Assembly: GCF_022869805.1 (NCBI RefSeq)
Contig: NZ_CP094974.1
Coordinates: forward strand, 1,488,001-1,552,000
Reading direction: 5' to 3'
Source: Halosolutus halophilus
GTDB taxonomy: Archaea > Halobacteriota > Halobacteria > Halobacteriales > Natrialbaceae
DNA length: 64,000 nt
Shown here: one piece after another, positions 1 to 9,511 of the stretch
How positions within the stretch are numbered: position 1 is the stretch's first letter
Layout of the letters: every line of letters begins with the position of its first letter
Position numbers and translations under genes: made by a program
Notes under the pieces: model-generated
Databases searched by the model: none
Told to the model about the DNA's origin: nothing
Seen by the model: only the letters and a program-made list of their open reading frames with translations

Positions 1-78
1 GACCTCCCGGCGTACGACCTCCGGGACGTCGAGGAGACGCTCGTCGTTCGCCTGACGGAAGCCGAGTACTCGCCGTGA
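1..78 (+). CDS. C-terminal end of an unidentified protein (partial)
   Basis: An open frame runs from base 1 to a TGA at 76-78 and encodes 25 residues ending in LTEAEYSP. The start and most of the gene lie outside the window. The acidic composition and GC-rich third codon positions look like genuine haloarchaeal coding sequence. The fragment is too short to assign a family. It converges on the lipoprotein gene that follows on the other strand. Confidence 0.6.
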   Translation, partial: DLPAYDLRDVEETLVVRLTEAEYSP

Positions 79-105
79 TCGGCGACGAGAGCCGGATCGG
101 TCGCG

Positions 106-846
106 CTACGTCGAGGAGTCGCTATCGCTGTCCGATCCGTCGTCGTCGGAATCTCGCTCGGTGTCCGATTCCGACGCCGATCCCTCGCTACTGTCGAACC
201 CCATTCCGAACCCGTGCTCGGTACCGTCCCGGTCGACGATCGTCGCCGAGAGTTCGGATCCGCCATCGCCGGTCGGCGTCGCCCGCACGAGTTGTCCGAC
301 CGCCGTCTCCTGCTGTGCACAGAACTCGTCCGAAGCGGATTCGTCGCTCACCCTCGCGGTGACGTCGATCGACTCCTCGCCGACTGTGACTTCGTCGAGG
401 ACCAGTTCGTGGCAGAGATCGGGTGCGCTGGCCTCCAGCGAGACCAGGACCGACTCCTCGAACGACGTTTCGTCGACGAACTCGGTGACCGCTTCGTCGG
501 CGGTCAGGTCCCGGTCGGCGAGCCACTGCTCGGCGGCGTCCCGGTCGAAGTGGGTGTCGACGTCGGGGTCCGCCGGGAGTTCGGTGTGAGTCAGCGACTG
601 CGTCTCGTACACGGTCTGTTCGGACTCTTCGTCGCCGTCATCACCGTCGTCGCCGTTGCCATCGTCGTCGGTCTCGTCCTCGCCGCCAGCGCCCGGCTCG
701 TCGTCGGTTCCGTCGGTATCGTCACCACCGGTGTCGGACCGGGAACCCTCGTCGGCGATACAGCCGGCAGTGAGCGCGAACAGAGCAGTCGTCGTACAGA
801 GAACCGATCGGCGCGACCGGCCGGATCGATCGGAGGAACGCGTCAT
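106..846 (-). CDS. Tat-exported acidic lipoprotein, function unknown
   Basis: The 246-residue protein begins with a basic stretch containing a twin arginine (RSRRSVLC), then a hydrophobic segment and a lipobox, LTAGC, near residue 29. This is the usual haloarchaeal arrangement for a Tat-exported, lipid-anchored surface protein. A low-complexity Asp/Glu/Gly linker covers about residues 35-75. A folded region follows (about 80-215) with two Cys (DLCHE and EFCAQQ) that could form a disulfide. The tail is again Ser/Asp-rich. An AT-rich CTTTTAC box about 30 nt upstream of the ATG fits a leaderless promoter. I do not recognise the central domain. Confidence 0.75.
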   Translation of the reverse strand: MTRSSDRSGRSRRSVLCTTTALFALTAGCIADEGSRSDTGGDDTDGTDDEPGAGGEDETDDDGNGDDGDDGDEESEQTVYETQSLTHTELPADPDVDTHFDRDAAEQWLADRDLTADEAVTEFVDETSFEESVLVSLEASAPDLCHELVLDEVTVGEESIDVTARVSDESASDEFCAQQETAVGQLVRATPTGDGGSELSATIVDRDGTEHGFGMGFDSSEGSASESDTERDSDDDGSDSDSDSST

Positions 847-970
847 CGTGCCCGGACGTACACAGCAGCGGGTAAAAGGAGTTGTTCAAGGTGAAAGAAC
901 GATTTTGGTCTTCGGCTCGCGGGATCACCGCTCGCCCGTTCGGAGATTGTTACACTCCTCGACTCTCCCG

Positions 971-1948
971 TCAGTCGAAGAGTCCGGTCGAGAGATACCG
1001 TTCGCCGCTGTCCCAGAAGACGGTGACGACCAGCGGGCAGTCCTCGGCCGGCCGGCCACCGTCCGGTTCGGACGTGACCGCCCGTCCGTCGAACGCGCCC
1101 GGCACGTCGGGACAGTCCTGCCTCGGATCCGCGATTTCGTCGGCGATCCGCTGGGAGACGAGGCTCGTCGCCCCGCTGGATTGCCCGACGAGGATCCCCT
1201 CCTCGCGAGCGAGGCGGCGGCACTCGTCTTCCGCATCCTCGAGCGCCACCGTCTCGACGCGATCGATCAGATCCCGATCGAGGTTCTCGCTGACGAAGCC
1301 GGGGCCCATCCCCTGGAAGTCGTCGTCGCCCGACTCGCCGGTCGAGAGGACGGCGTTGCGTGCCGGTTCTACGGCGATGATATCCATCTCGGGGAACTCC
1401 TCGCGGAGCCGTCGCCCGGTCCCGGAGAGGGTGCCGCCGGTGCCGACGCCGGCCACGAAGGCGTCGATCTCCCGATCGCCGACCTGTTCGACGATCTCCT
1501 CGCCGGTCGTGCGATAGTGGGCCGTCGGGTTGGCGGGGTTCTCGAACTGGCCGAGCTGGATCGCGCCCGCCGCTTCAAGGTCGTCGGCGCGGGCACGGGC
1601 GTCGTCCATCTCGCCCTCGACGAGTTCGAGTTCTGCACCGTAGGCGGCCATGATCCGTCGGCGCTCCTCGGACTTCGAGGCGGGCATAACGATCGTGAGG
1701 TCGTATCCGCGGGCGGCGGCGACGAGCGCGAGCCCGATACCGGTGTTCCCGCTCGTCGGTTCGACCAGCCAGTCGCCGGGTTCGATCAGGCCCTCCCGCT
1801 CGGCCGTCCGGACCATCTCGAGGGCCGGGCGGTCCTTGGCCGAGCCGCCGGGGTTGAAGGATTCGACCTTGGCGGCGACGGTCGCCCCCTCCGGCGAGTC
1901 GACCCGGACGAGCGGCGAACCGATCGTGTCCAGGATGCTTCCCTTCAT
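971..1948 (-). CDS. cysK: Cysteine synthase (PLP-dependent O-acetylserine sulfhydrylase family)
   Basis: This cytoplasmic PLP enzyme family makes cysteine from an activated serine and sulfide. The 325-residue protein shows family motifs in order: NPGGSAKDRPA (the Lys forms the PLP Schiff base), PTSGNTGIGLALVAA (substrate-binding loop), GVGTGGTLSGTGR (phosphate-binding loop) and GQSSGA near the end. Length matches CysK/CysM. Sequence alone does not separate cysteine synthase from close relatives such as cystathionine beta-synthase, but there is no CBS extension. It is a single gene with its own upstream AT-rich element (TTTACG about 30 nt before ATG). Confidence 0.9.
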   Translation of the reverse strand: MKGSILDTIGSPLVRVDSPEGATVAAKVESFNPGGSAKDRPALEMVRTAEREGLIEPGDWLVEPTSGNTGIGLALVAAARGYDLTIVMPASKSEERRRIMAAYGAELELVEGEMDDARARADDLEAAGAIQLGQFENPANPTAHYRTTGEEIVEQVGDREIDAFVAGVGTGGTLSGTGRRLREEFPEMDIIAVEPARNAVLSTGESGDDDFQGMGPGFVSENLDRDLIDRVETVALEDAEDECRRLAREEGILVGQSSGATSLVSQRIADEIADPRQDCPDVPGAFDGRAVTSEPDGGRPAEDCPLVVTVFWDSGERYLSTGLFD

Positions 1949-2062
1949 TGCCCGGCCGTAAGGAGTCGAGACGTAAACCCGTAGTGGGCCGAGGCAGGTC
2001 GTGCCGGTGTGTCGGCTCCCGCCGAGGACAGGGGCTCCGTCGCTCTGTCTATCGGACGGCGA

Positions 2063-3121
2063 TCACTGCGACGGAACTGCCGGCGTCACCCTCTCTGCGT
2101 CGTCGATTCGCTTCTCGGCGTACTGGTCCGCGGCTGCGAGAACCGTCGTCTCCCGTTCATCGGCGCGCTCGATCATCTCGCGCAATCGATCGCCGATCGC
2201 GGCGGCTTCCTCGTAGGCCTCCTCCCGGCCCCCGCCGAGGTGCTCCTTGGCGACGGTAATCAGGCCGCCGGCGTTGATCACGTAGTCCGGCGCGTAGCGG
2301 ATGCCCCGCTCTCGAAGCACCTCGGCGTGTCGGCGCTCGGCGAGGACGTTGTTCGCTCCGCCGGCGACGATATCGCACTCGAGTCGCGGGATCGTCTCGT
2401 CGTTGACGACGCCGCCGATCGCACACGGCGCGAAGACGTCGCAAGACTGATCGTAGACGGTGTCGGAATCGACGACGTCGACGTCGTGGTCCGCCGCGAA
2501 CGACTCGACGGCGGCGGCGTCGACGTCGGTGACGGTGACCGAGGCGTCCCGCGCGAGCAGTTCCTCGGCCAGCGACTTGCCGACCTTCCCCAGCCCCTGG
2601 ATCACGACGTCGAGCCCCGCGACGGAGTCCGACCCGTAGACGGACTCGACGCACGCGCGAATTCCGTGAAACACGCCGTGGGCCGTGATCGGCGACGGAT
2701 CGCCGAGACCCTTGCTCGTCCCGACGACGTTGTCGGTCTCCCGCGCGACGACGTCCATGTCCTCGACGCCGGAGTTGACGTCGACGGACGTGATGTACCG
2801 ACCGCCCAGACAGTCGACGGCCCGTCCGTACGCCTCGAACAGCGCCTCGGTCTTGATCTCCGCCGGGTCGCCGAGGATGACGGCTTTGCCCCCGCCGAGC
2901 GGGAGATCGGCGGCGGCCGCCTTGTAGGTCATCGCCCGCGAGAGCCGGAGGACGTCCGCCAGCGCATCGTCTTCCGTGTCGTAGTCGAGAATACGTGTGC
3001 CCCCGAGACTCGGTCCCAGCGTGGTGTCGTGGATCGCCACGATCGCCTGCAGGCCGGTTTCGGGGTCCGTGAAGTACGATACCTGTTCGTGGCCGTCGTC
3101 GCCCATCGAGGCGAATACCAT
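2063..3121 (-). CDS. Glu/Leu/Phe/Val dehydrogenase family protein
   Basis: Oxidative deaminases of this family interconvert an amino acid and its 2-oxo acid using NAD(P). The 352-residue protein carries the hallmark catalytic segment MTYKAAAADLPLGGGKAVI (about residues 63-81), including the Lys and the Gly-rich loop. It also has a Rossmann region with VIQGLGKVGKSLAEELL followed by an acidic residue after the second strand (VTDVDA). About 350 residues is closer to leucine/phenylalanine dehydrogenases than to the roughly 420-430 of glutamate dehydrogenases, so branched-chain amino acid use is the better inference. A TTTTTACGG box lies about 30 nt upstream of the ATG. Confidence 0.88.
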   Translation of the reverse strand: MVFASMGDDGHEQVSYFTDPETGLQAIVAIHDTTLGPSLGGTRILDYDTEDDALADVLRLSRAMTYKAAAADLPLGGGKAVILGDPAEIKTEALFEAYGRAVDCLGGRYITSVDVNSGVEDMDVVARETDNVVGTSKGLGDPSPITAHGVFHGIRACVESVYGSDSVAGLDVVIQGLGKVGKSLAEELLARDASVTVTDVDAAAVESFAADHDVDVVDSDTVYDQSCDVFAPCAIGGVVNDETIPRLECDIVAGGANNVLAERRHAEVLRERGIRYAPDYVINAGGLITVAKEHLGGGREEAYEEAAAIGDRLREMIERADERETTVLAAADQYAEKRIDDAERVTPAVPSQ

Positions 3122-3238
3122 GCTATATAGATCTTCTGTTTACCGTAAAAATTGTATCGCTCTCGACTGCGCCGGACGACTCGACCGGCCGCCCGCTCTC
3201 GAGGACGGTTTTTTGTCCCCGTCCCGTGATCTGCCGTC

Positions 3239-3568
3239 ATGGACGGAATCGTCTTCTTCCGGACGCAGTGTCACGACGACGTGGTCGCGTTCTACCGCGA
3301 CCTCGGCGCGACCGTCTGGCGCGAGCAGCCAGACTGTACCATCCTCGAAGCGGGCACGTTCCGGGTCGGGTTCTGCGATCGGGAGACCGCCGACACCGAG
3401 GGGATCGTCACGTTCGTCTTCGGCGACCGCGACGGCGTCGACGACGCGTACGAACGGCTCGCCGATCGGGCAGCCGAAGAGCCGCGGTTCAACCAGAAAT
3501 ACGGCATCTACCAGTTCTTTGCCGCGGATCCGGAGGGCCGAACCGTCGAGTTTCAGACCTTCGAGTGA
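3239..3568 (+). CDS. VOC superfamily (glyoxalase/dioxygenase-fold) protein
   Basis: This 109-residue protein has the paired beta-alpha-beta-beta-beta pattern of a single vicinal-oxygen-chelate domain. It opens with IVFFRTQCHDDVVAFYRDLGA and closes with YQFFAADPEGRTVEFQTFE, the usual family ending that carries a metal-binding Glu. Members include glyoxalases, ring-cleaving dioxygenases and antibiotic-binding proteins, and the substrate cannot be read from sequence. It is divergent from the dehydrogenase gene. The 117-bp gap between them contains a T-rich block (GGTTTTTTG) that could serve its promoter. Confidence 0.8.
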   Translation: MDGIVFFRTQCHDDVVAFYRDLGATVWREQPDCTILEAGTFRVGFCDRETADTEGIVTFVFGDRDGVDDAYERLADRAAEEPRFNQKYGIYQFFAADPEGRTVEFQTFE

Positions 3569-3704
3569 CCGTCGATCGGCACTCCCGACCCGTCTCGCTT
3601 CCCGCCGTCACCTCACGGTATCGACGGGAGTTCGATAGCGACCGCTCCGACGCGAGTCCGCACGAAGCACGGTCGTTAAGCCCCCGGCCACGTAATGCGC
3701 GGGT

Positions 3705-4112
3705 ATGAGTCTCGAAACCATGCGGCCGAACCCGACGTGGGACGCCGCATCGTACGCGGACACCGTGGACACGCTCGCAGCCCATCGCGACGAACTGACC
3801 TTCATCGTCTGGGGCGGCGACTGGTGCAAGGACTGTCGCGCACTCCTGCCCGACTTCGGGGCCGCCCTCGAGGCGGCCGAGGTTCCCGACGACCGGATCG
3901 AGGCGATCGCCGTCGATCAGGACAAACGGGGACCGCGCGTCGACGAGTACGGTATCGAGTACATCCCGACGATCGTGGTCGAGCGCGCGCCCGACGGCGC
4001 GGACGGAGATGCGGGCGAGGAACTCGTCCGGTTCGTCGAGTCCGAGGACGTCCCGCCCGCCGTCTGGCTCGCACGGGAACTCGAGGCAGAACTCGAAGCC
4101 GAAACGGCCTGA
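3705..4112 (+). CDS. Thioredoxin-family protein with WCKDC active site
   Basis: The 135-residue cytoplasmic protein has a thioredoxin fold: the strand TFIVWGGDWCKDCRALLPDF (about residues 29-48) places a CxxC redox pair (Cys-Lys-Asp-Cys) at the start of a helix. Later YGIEYIPTIVV supplies the cis-proline (Ile-Pro). WCKDC differs from the classical WCGPC, so redox potential or partner may differ. It is probably a disulfide reductase or oxidoreductase of unknown target. A TTAAGCC element about 28 nt upstream of ATG suggests leaderless transcription. It converges with the DUF255 thioredoxin-fold gene. Confidence 0.85.
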   Translation: MSLETMRPNPTWDAASYADTVDTLAAHRDELTFIVWGGDWCKDCRALLPDFGAALEAAEVPDDRIEAIAVDQDKRGPRVDEYGIEYIPTIVVERAPDGADGDAGEELVRFVESEDVPPAVWLARELEAELEAETA

Positions 4113-4136
4113 CCGTCGTCCGACAGTCCTACCACC

Positions 4137-6311
4137 TCAGAACGGAACGTTTTCTCCCGACTCGGATCCGTCGTCCGATTCCACCTCCGTCTCGCTCAGC
4201 CACTCGATCGCGTCGTCGACGTCCGTCGTCGGCGGCGAACACGTACGATTGCGGCAGACGTACAGCGTCGGCTCCCCGTCGCGTGCGTCACGATCGGCCC
4301 AGATCGCCGGGGCCTCCGCGAGGTCGAGCCGATCGAGCCACGACTCGAGGCCGTCGTCGGTCGGCGGCCGCGGGGCGAACAGCCGGTCGGGAAGGTACTG
4401 CGTGGCGAACCGTTCGTACCACTCGTCGGGGACCTCGTCGGCGGCGACCGTGACTTCGAGCGCGCCCGACTCGAGTCGATCGGCGGCGAGACAGAGCGTG
4501 GCGTGCTGGAGCGGGTCGGATTCGAGCCGGCCGGCGTGGGTTTCCAGGACCCCCGACGCGATCGATTCGAAGTCCTCCTCGGCGAACCCGTCCAGCGCGA
4601 GCAGCGTCTCGACGGCCACGCCCGCGGCCGAGGGCGTCGACTGATCGCCCAGTTCCTGGGGCCGGGTGACCAGCGCCTCGCCGCTCTCTGGCGTGAAGTA
4701 CAGCGTCTCGCGATCGGCGTCCCAGAACTCCGCCTCGATCACCCGCGCGAGATCGAGCGCGAACGCGAGGTGATCGACCTCGCCGGTGACTTCGTAGCAG
4801 TACAACGCGCCGCGGGCGAGGAACGCGTAGTCCTCGAGGTAGCCCTCCACCGCGACGTCCCCGTCCTTGTAGCGCCGGGAGAGCCGCTCCTCGTCGTCGT
4901 CCCAGAGCCGATCGCGGACGAACTCGAGGGCGTCGACCGCCATGGTGGCGTACTCGTCTGCTCCCAGGACGAACCCGGCCTCGGCGCAAGTCGAGATCAT
5001 GAGGCCGTTCCAGCCCGCGAGGACCTTCTCGTCGCGGGCCGGCCGAGGCCGTTCCTCGCGGGCCTCGAATAGCCGTTCGCGTGCGGTCTCGAGCCGATCG
5101 CGAACCTCGTCTTCGGAGAGGTCGTACCTGTCGGCGAGGGTGTCGATCGGCGCGACGATGTTCGGCTGATTCTGACCCTCGAAGTTGCCCGATTCGGTGA
5201 CGTCGTAGCGATCGCAGAACAGGTCGGCAGCCGTCCCGTCGTCGACCGCGTCGCGGATTTCGTCGGGCGTCCAGACGTAGAACGCCCCTTCCTCGCGTTC
5301 GCCCGCCTCGGTCTCGCTTTGCGCGTCGAGCGTGCTGAAGAATCCGCCCTCGTCGTGGGTCAGTTCCCGATCGACGAACGCGAGCGTCTCGCGGGTGACC
5401 TCGGCGTAGCGCTCGTTTCCAGTTAGCTGGTAGCCGGCGAGCATCGTCCGCGGAATCTCCGCGTTGTCGTACAGCATCTTCTCGAAGTGGGGCACCGTCC
5501 AGTCCCGATCGACGCAGTACCGATGGAACCCGCCGCCGACGTGGTCGTAGAGGCCGCCGGCGGCCATCGCGTCGAGAGTTTCCTCGAGCACCGCGCGGTA
5601 CTCGTCGCGTCCGGTTCGATCGTCGGCCCGAGCGAGGACGCGGAGCCGTGCGGGCTGGGGGAACTTGGGACCGCCGGAGCCGAACCCGCCGTACTGCCGG
5701 TCGGCGCTCCGGAGGGCCGTGTCGGCGGCCGTCTCGAGGACCTCGCTCGACGGCGGCTCTGCGGCGCCGACCGACTCGGGTGTCTCTTCCAGTTGGCCCC
5801 TGGCGGCCTCGGTCCACTGGTCGGCCCGGTTTTCCATCTCCGCGCGATCGTCCGGGTCTCGCCAGGAGTCGCTGATCCGATCGAGAAGGTCGCGAAAGCC
5901 CGGCTGGCCGCGCTTCGGTTCCTTCGGGAAGTAGGTCCCGACGTAGAACGGCTTCCCGTCGGGGGTGAGCCACGCCGAGAGCGGCCAGCCGCCGCCACCG
6001 GTGACGAGCTGGCAGACCGTCATGTAGATCGAGTCGACGTCCGGGCGCTCCTCCCGATCGACCTTGATCGGGACGAAGTGCTCGTTGAGCACCTCTGCGA
6101 CCTCTTCGTCGGCGAAGCTCTCCTCCTCCATGACGTGACACCAGTGACACGCCGAGTAGCCGATCGAGAGGAAGATCGGGACGTCGTGTTCCCGGGCGGC
6201 CTCGAGAGCCCGTTCGTCCCACGGCTGCCAGTTGACGGGGTTGTCCGCGTGCTGGCGCAGGTACGGGCTCTCCTCCTCGTCGAGCCGATTGCGCTCTGTC
6301 GGCTGGGTCAT
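4137..6311 (-). CDS. Thioredoxin domain-containing DUF255 protein (SSP411/YyaL family)
   Basis: The 724-residue protein starts MTQPTERNRLDEEESPYLRQ and reaches the DUF255 signature IGYSACHWCHVMEEESF at about residue 50, a thioredoxin-like fold with a CxxC (CHWC). The rest resembles an (alpha/alpha) barrel like that of N-acylglucosamine epimerases, with GGFGSGGPKFPQP and MLYDNAEIPR motifs typical of the family. The ATG at 6311 is preferred over an in-frame upstream start (6461) because the family motif NPVNWQPW begins only some 35 residues after it. The bacterial and eukaryotic family is conserved but its biochemical role is unsettled. Confidence 0.9.
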   Translation of the reverse strand: MTQPTERNRLDEEESPYLRQHADNPVNWQPWDERALEAAREHDVPIFLSIGYSACHWCHVMEEESFADEEVAEVLNEHFVPIKVDREERPDVDSIYMTVCQLVTGGGGWPLSAWLTPDGKPFYVGTYFPKEPKRGQPGFRDLLDRISDSWRDPDDRAEMENRADQWTEAARGQLEETPESVGAAEPPSSEVLETAADTALRSADRQYGGFGSGGPKFPQPARLRVLARADDRTGRDEYRAVLEETLDAMAAGGLYDHVGGGFHRYCVDRDWTVPHFEKMLYDNAEIPRTMLAGYQLTGNERYAEVTRETLAFVDRELTHDEGGFFSTLDAQSETEAGEREEGAFYVWTPDEIRDAVDDGTAADLFCDRYDVTESGNFEGQNQPNIVAPIDTLADRYDLSEDEVRDRLETARERLFEAREERPRPARDEKVLAGWNGLMISTCAEAGFVLGADEYATMAVDALEFVRDRLWDDDEERLSRRYKDGDVAVEGYLEDYAFLARGALYCYEVTGEVDHLAFALDLARVIEAEFWDADRETLYFTPESGEALVTRPQELGDQSTPSAAGVAVETLLALDGFAEEDFESIASGVLETHAGRLESDPLQHATLCLAADRLESGALEVTVAADEVPDEWYERFATQYLPDRLFAPRPPTDDGLESWLDRLDLAEAPAIWADRDARDGEPTLYVCRNRTCSPPTTDVDDAIEWLSETEVESDDGSESGENVPF

Positions 6312-6518
6312 ACGAGAGTCTACGGAGGGAGGCGGGAAAAGACCGGCGCGTGGCACCCATCCCCCATCGGACGTGAGCGGGAGGGGCAGCTGACGCGAGC
6401 GGAAAAGACGTGAGCGAGGAGACGAGCGAAACGGATCGTCGACAGAACGATCGCACGGCACGCGACTCGAACGGACGAAAAAGGCGATACGTGAGGGTTC
6501 CGTCGATCTATCGATCGA

Positions 6519-9257
6519 TCAGGCCGCCTCTTCCTGGAGCAGCCGTCGCAGCACGAGGTGCAGGACGCCGCCGTTCTCGACGTACTCGACGGCGGCGGGC
6601 GTGCCGACCTGTGCGGTCACGTCGAACTCGGTGGTCTCGCCGTCCTCGTCCTCGGCGACGACGGTGAGTTCGGCGTTTGGCTCGAGTCCGTCGTCGAGGC
6701 CGCGGATCTCGAAGTACTCGGAGCCGTCGAGGCCGAGTTCCTCCCAGCCGTCGCCCTCCGCGAACTGCAGGGGCAGGACGCCCATGCCGATCAGGTTGTC
6801 CCGGTAGATGCGCTCGTAGCTCTCGGCGATCGTCGCGCGGATCCCGAGCAGGTCGGTCCCCTTGGCCGCCCAGTCGCGGCTGGAACCGGTACCGAACTCC
6901 TCGCCGGCCATGACGACCAGCGGGGTGTCCTCCTCGCGGTAGCGCTCGCTGGCCTCAAAGACGGTGGTCTCCTCCTCGGTCGGGTGGTGGATCGTGTATC
7001 CGCCCTCCGTGCCGTCGAGCATCTGGTTCTCGATGCGCACGTTCGCGAAGGTGCCGCGCATCATGACCTCGTGGTTCCCGCGGCGAGAGCCGTAGGTGTT
7101 GAACTCGTACGGTTCGACGCCGCGTTCTTTCAGCCACTGGCCGGCGGGCAGGTCCTCGCCGAACGGCCCCGCGGGGCTGATGTGGTCGGTCGTGACGGTG
7201 TCGCCGAGGGTGAGCAGACAGCGGGCGTCCGCGACGTCCTCCACGCCGGGTTCCTCGAGCGGGAAGTCCTGGAAGAACGGCGGCTCCCGGATGTACGTCG
7301 ACTCGTCGTCCCAGTCGTAGACCTCGCCGGTCGGCGCGTCGAGGGCCTCCCAGCGATCGTCGCCCTCGAAGACGCTCGCGTACTTCTCCTCGAACATTTC
7401 GGGGGAGACGCTGTCGTGGATCGTCTCGCGAACCTCCTCCGGGTCCGGCCAGACGTCCTCCAGGTAGACCGGTTCGCCCTCGTCGTTCGTCCCGATCGGC
7501 TCCTCCTCGAGGTCGATGTCCATCCGGCCCGCGAGCCCGTAGGCGACGACCAGCGGCGGGCTGGCGAGGTAGTTCGCGCGGATCTTGGGGTGGATGCGCG
7601 CCTCGAAGTTGCGGTTCCCCGAGAGGACGCTCGTCGTCCAGAGGTCGTGCTCGTCGATGTCGGCCTCGATCGGCTCGGCCAGCGGACCGGCGTTGCCGAT
7701 ACAGGTTGTACAGCCGTAGCCGACGACGTGGTAGCCGAGTTCCTCGAGGTCGTCGAGGAGATCGGCTCGTTCCAGGTACTCGGTGACGACCCTGCTCCCC
7801 GGTGCGAGACTCGTCTTGACGTACTCGGGCACCTCGAGTCCCTGTTCGGCGGCGTTTCGCGCGAGCAGCCCCGCGGCGACCATCACCGACGGGTTCGAGG
7901 TGTTCGTACAGGAGGTGATCGCGCTGACGAGGACGTCCCCGTGGCCGATCTCGACCTCGGTTCCGTCCTCGAGTTCGACGGGGACTTTCTCGTCGAGGTC
8001 GGGTGAGGTCTCCGTGACCAGTCCTCCATCGCTGGTTGCGCCATCCTCGCCGCCGACGACGCCTTCCTCCTCGAGCAGCGTCGGGAAGTGCTCGTCCAGA
8101 TTGCCCATCGGAATGCGGGCGTGGGGCTTCTTGTGGCCCGCGAGGCTGGGTTCGACGTCGCCGAGGTCGAACTCGACGACCTCGGTGAACTCCGGATCGT
8201 GCTCGCCGAACAGGCCCTGGGCCTCGAGGTACTCGCGGACCAGTTCGATGTGGTCCTCGTCGCGGCCGGTGAGTTCGAGGTAGTCCAGCGTCTTCTCGTC
8301 GACCGGGAACATGCTGATCGTCGACCCCTGCTCGGGCGCCATGTTCGCGATCGTCGCCCGATCGGCGACCGAGAGCTGCGAGACGCCGGGGCCGTAGAAC
8401 TCGACGAACTTGTCGACGACGCCGACCTGGCGGAGCTTCTCGGTGATGTGGAGCACGAGGTCGGTCGCGGTCGCACCCTCCGGCAGTTCGCCGGTGAGTT
8501 CGACCCCGACGACCTCGGGTAGCGTCATCGTGATCGGCTGGCCGAGCAACGCGGCCTCGGCCTCGATGCCCCCGACGCCCCAGCCGACGACGCCGATGCC
8601 GCCGATCATGGGGGTGTGGCTGTCGGTTCCGACGAGGGTGTCGGGGAGGAGCCACTGTTCGCCGTCCTCCTCGCGGGCGTGGACGACGCGCCCGAGATGC
8701 TCCAGGTTGACCTGGTGGACGATCCCGGTTCCCGGCGGGACCACGTTGAAGTCCTCGAACGCTTGCTCGGCCCACTTGATCGCGCGGTAGCGCTCCTCGT
8801 TGCGCTCGTACTCGAGTTCGACGTTCTTCTCGTAGGCGTCCTCGCTGCCGAAGTAGTCGACCTGGACACTGTGGTCGATCACGAGGTCGCAGGGGACCTC
8901 GGGTTCGACGCTGGTCGGGTCGACGCCCTTGCGATCGGCCGCCGAGCGAAGCGCCGCGAGGTCGACGACCGCGGGGACGCCGGTCAAGTCCTGCAGGACG
9001 ACTCGCGAGGGCTGGAACGGCACCTCCGCGTCGGGGACGTCCGGTTCCCACGACGCCGCGTTCCGGACGTCCGCTTCGGTCACTCGTTCGCCGTCCACGT
9101 TCCGGAGCACCGATTCGAGCAGCACTCGGATGCTCACGGGGAGTTTCTCGAGGTCGCAGAGCCCCTGATCCTCGAGAACCGTGAGATCGGCCATCTTGTA
9201 CGTCTCGCCGTCGTGTTCGAACTCCCGGATGGCGTTCGAGACGTCATCAGTTGCCAT
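6519..9257 (-). CDS. acnA: Aconitate hydratase
   Basis: Aconitase interconverts citrate and isocitrate in the TCA cycle. The 912-residue protein belongs to the AcnA/IRP type by length. It shows the iron-sulfur cluster ligands in SAITSCTNTSNP and YGCTTCIGNAGPL, the substrate loop DSHTPMIGGIGVVGWGVGG, and the C-terminal swivel-domain motifs GEEFGTGSSRDWAAKG and GMGVLPLQF. The ATG is followed directly by a typical N-terminus. It stands alone on its strand, with about 250 bp of gene-free DNA before the next feature. The many Asp/Glu replacements fit a high-salt cytoplasm. Confidence 0.96.
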   Translation of the reverse strand: MATDDVSNAIREFEHDGETYKMADLTVLEDQGLCDLEKLPVSIRVLLESVLRNVDGERVTEADVRNAASWEPDVPDAEVPFQPSRVVLQDLTGVPAVVDLAALRSAADRKGVDPTSVEPEVPCDLVIDHSVQVDYFGSEDAYEKNVELEYERNEERYRAIKWAEQAFEDFNVVPPGTGIVHQVNLEHLGRVVHAREEDGEQWLLPDTLVGTDSHTPMIGGIGVVGWGVGGIEAEAALLGQPITMTLPEVVGVELTGELPEGATATDLVLHITEKLRQVGVVDKFVEFYGPGVSQLSVADRATIANMAPEQGSTISMFPVDEKTLDYLELTGRDEDHIELVREYLEAQGLFGEHDPEFTEVVEFDLGDVEPSLAGHKKPHARIPMGNLDEHFPTLLEEEGVVGGEDGATSDGGLVTETSPDLDEKVPVELEDGTEVEIGHGDVLVSAITSCTNTSNPSVMVAAGLLARNAAEQGLEVPEYVKTSLAPGSRVVTEYLERADLLDDLEELGYHVVGYGCTTCIGNAGPLAEPIEADIDEHDLWTTSVLSGNRNFEARIHPKIRANYLASPPLVVAYGLAGRMDIDLEEEPIGTNDEGEPVYLEDVWPDPEEVRETIHDSVSPEMFEEKYASVFEGDDRWEALDAPTGEVYDWDDESTYIREPPFFQDFPLEEPGVEDVADARCLLTLGDTVTTDHISPAGPFGEDLPAGQWLKERGVEPYEFNTYGSRRGNHEVMMRGTFANVRIENQMLDGTEGGYTIHHPTEEETTVFEASERYREEDTPLVVMAGEEFGTGSSRDWAAKGTDLLGIRATIAESYERIYRDNLIGMGVLPLQFAEGDGWEELGLDGSEYFEIRGLDDGLEPNAELTVVAEDEDGETTEFDVTAQVGTPAAVEYVENGGVLHLVLRRLLQEEAA

Positions 9258-9511
9258 ACTCGACCTAGTAAGTCACCACATTTGAATCCCCCGAGAATCT
9301 TCTGTACACACCTTATACACCCCGTATTTGTCGGAGTGTGATGTAGTACCACGGCCGGGGTCGGGAGACTCTCCAACCCGGACAGCACGACGGCCCGGGA
9401 GCCACGGTCGATCGCGCGAGACGGCCATCGGACTGAACGAGATGCGGTGCTCGAGGTCGTGCGCAAAATACGTGAAAACGGATCGAGGCGGGACGAGAAC
9501 GGAGCGGCGCG

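Noticed and set aside
656-1984. 442-codon plus-strand frame covering the cysteine synthase region
   Set aside because: It is antisense to a gene with complete PLP-enzyme motifs, and the product has basic, Arg-rich composition.
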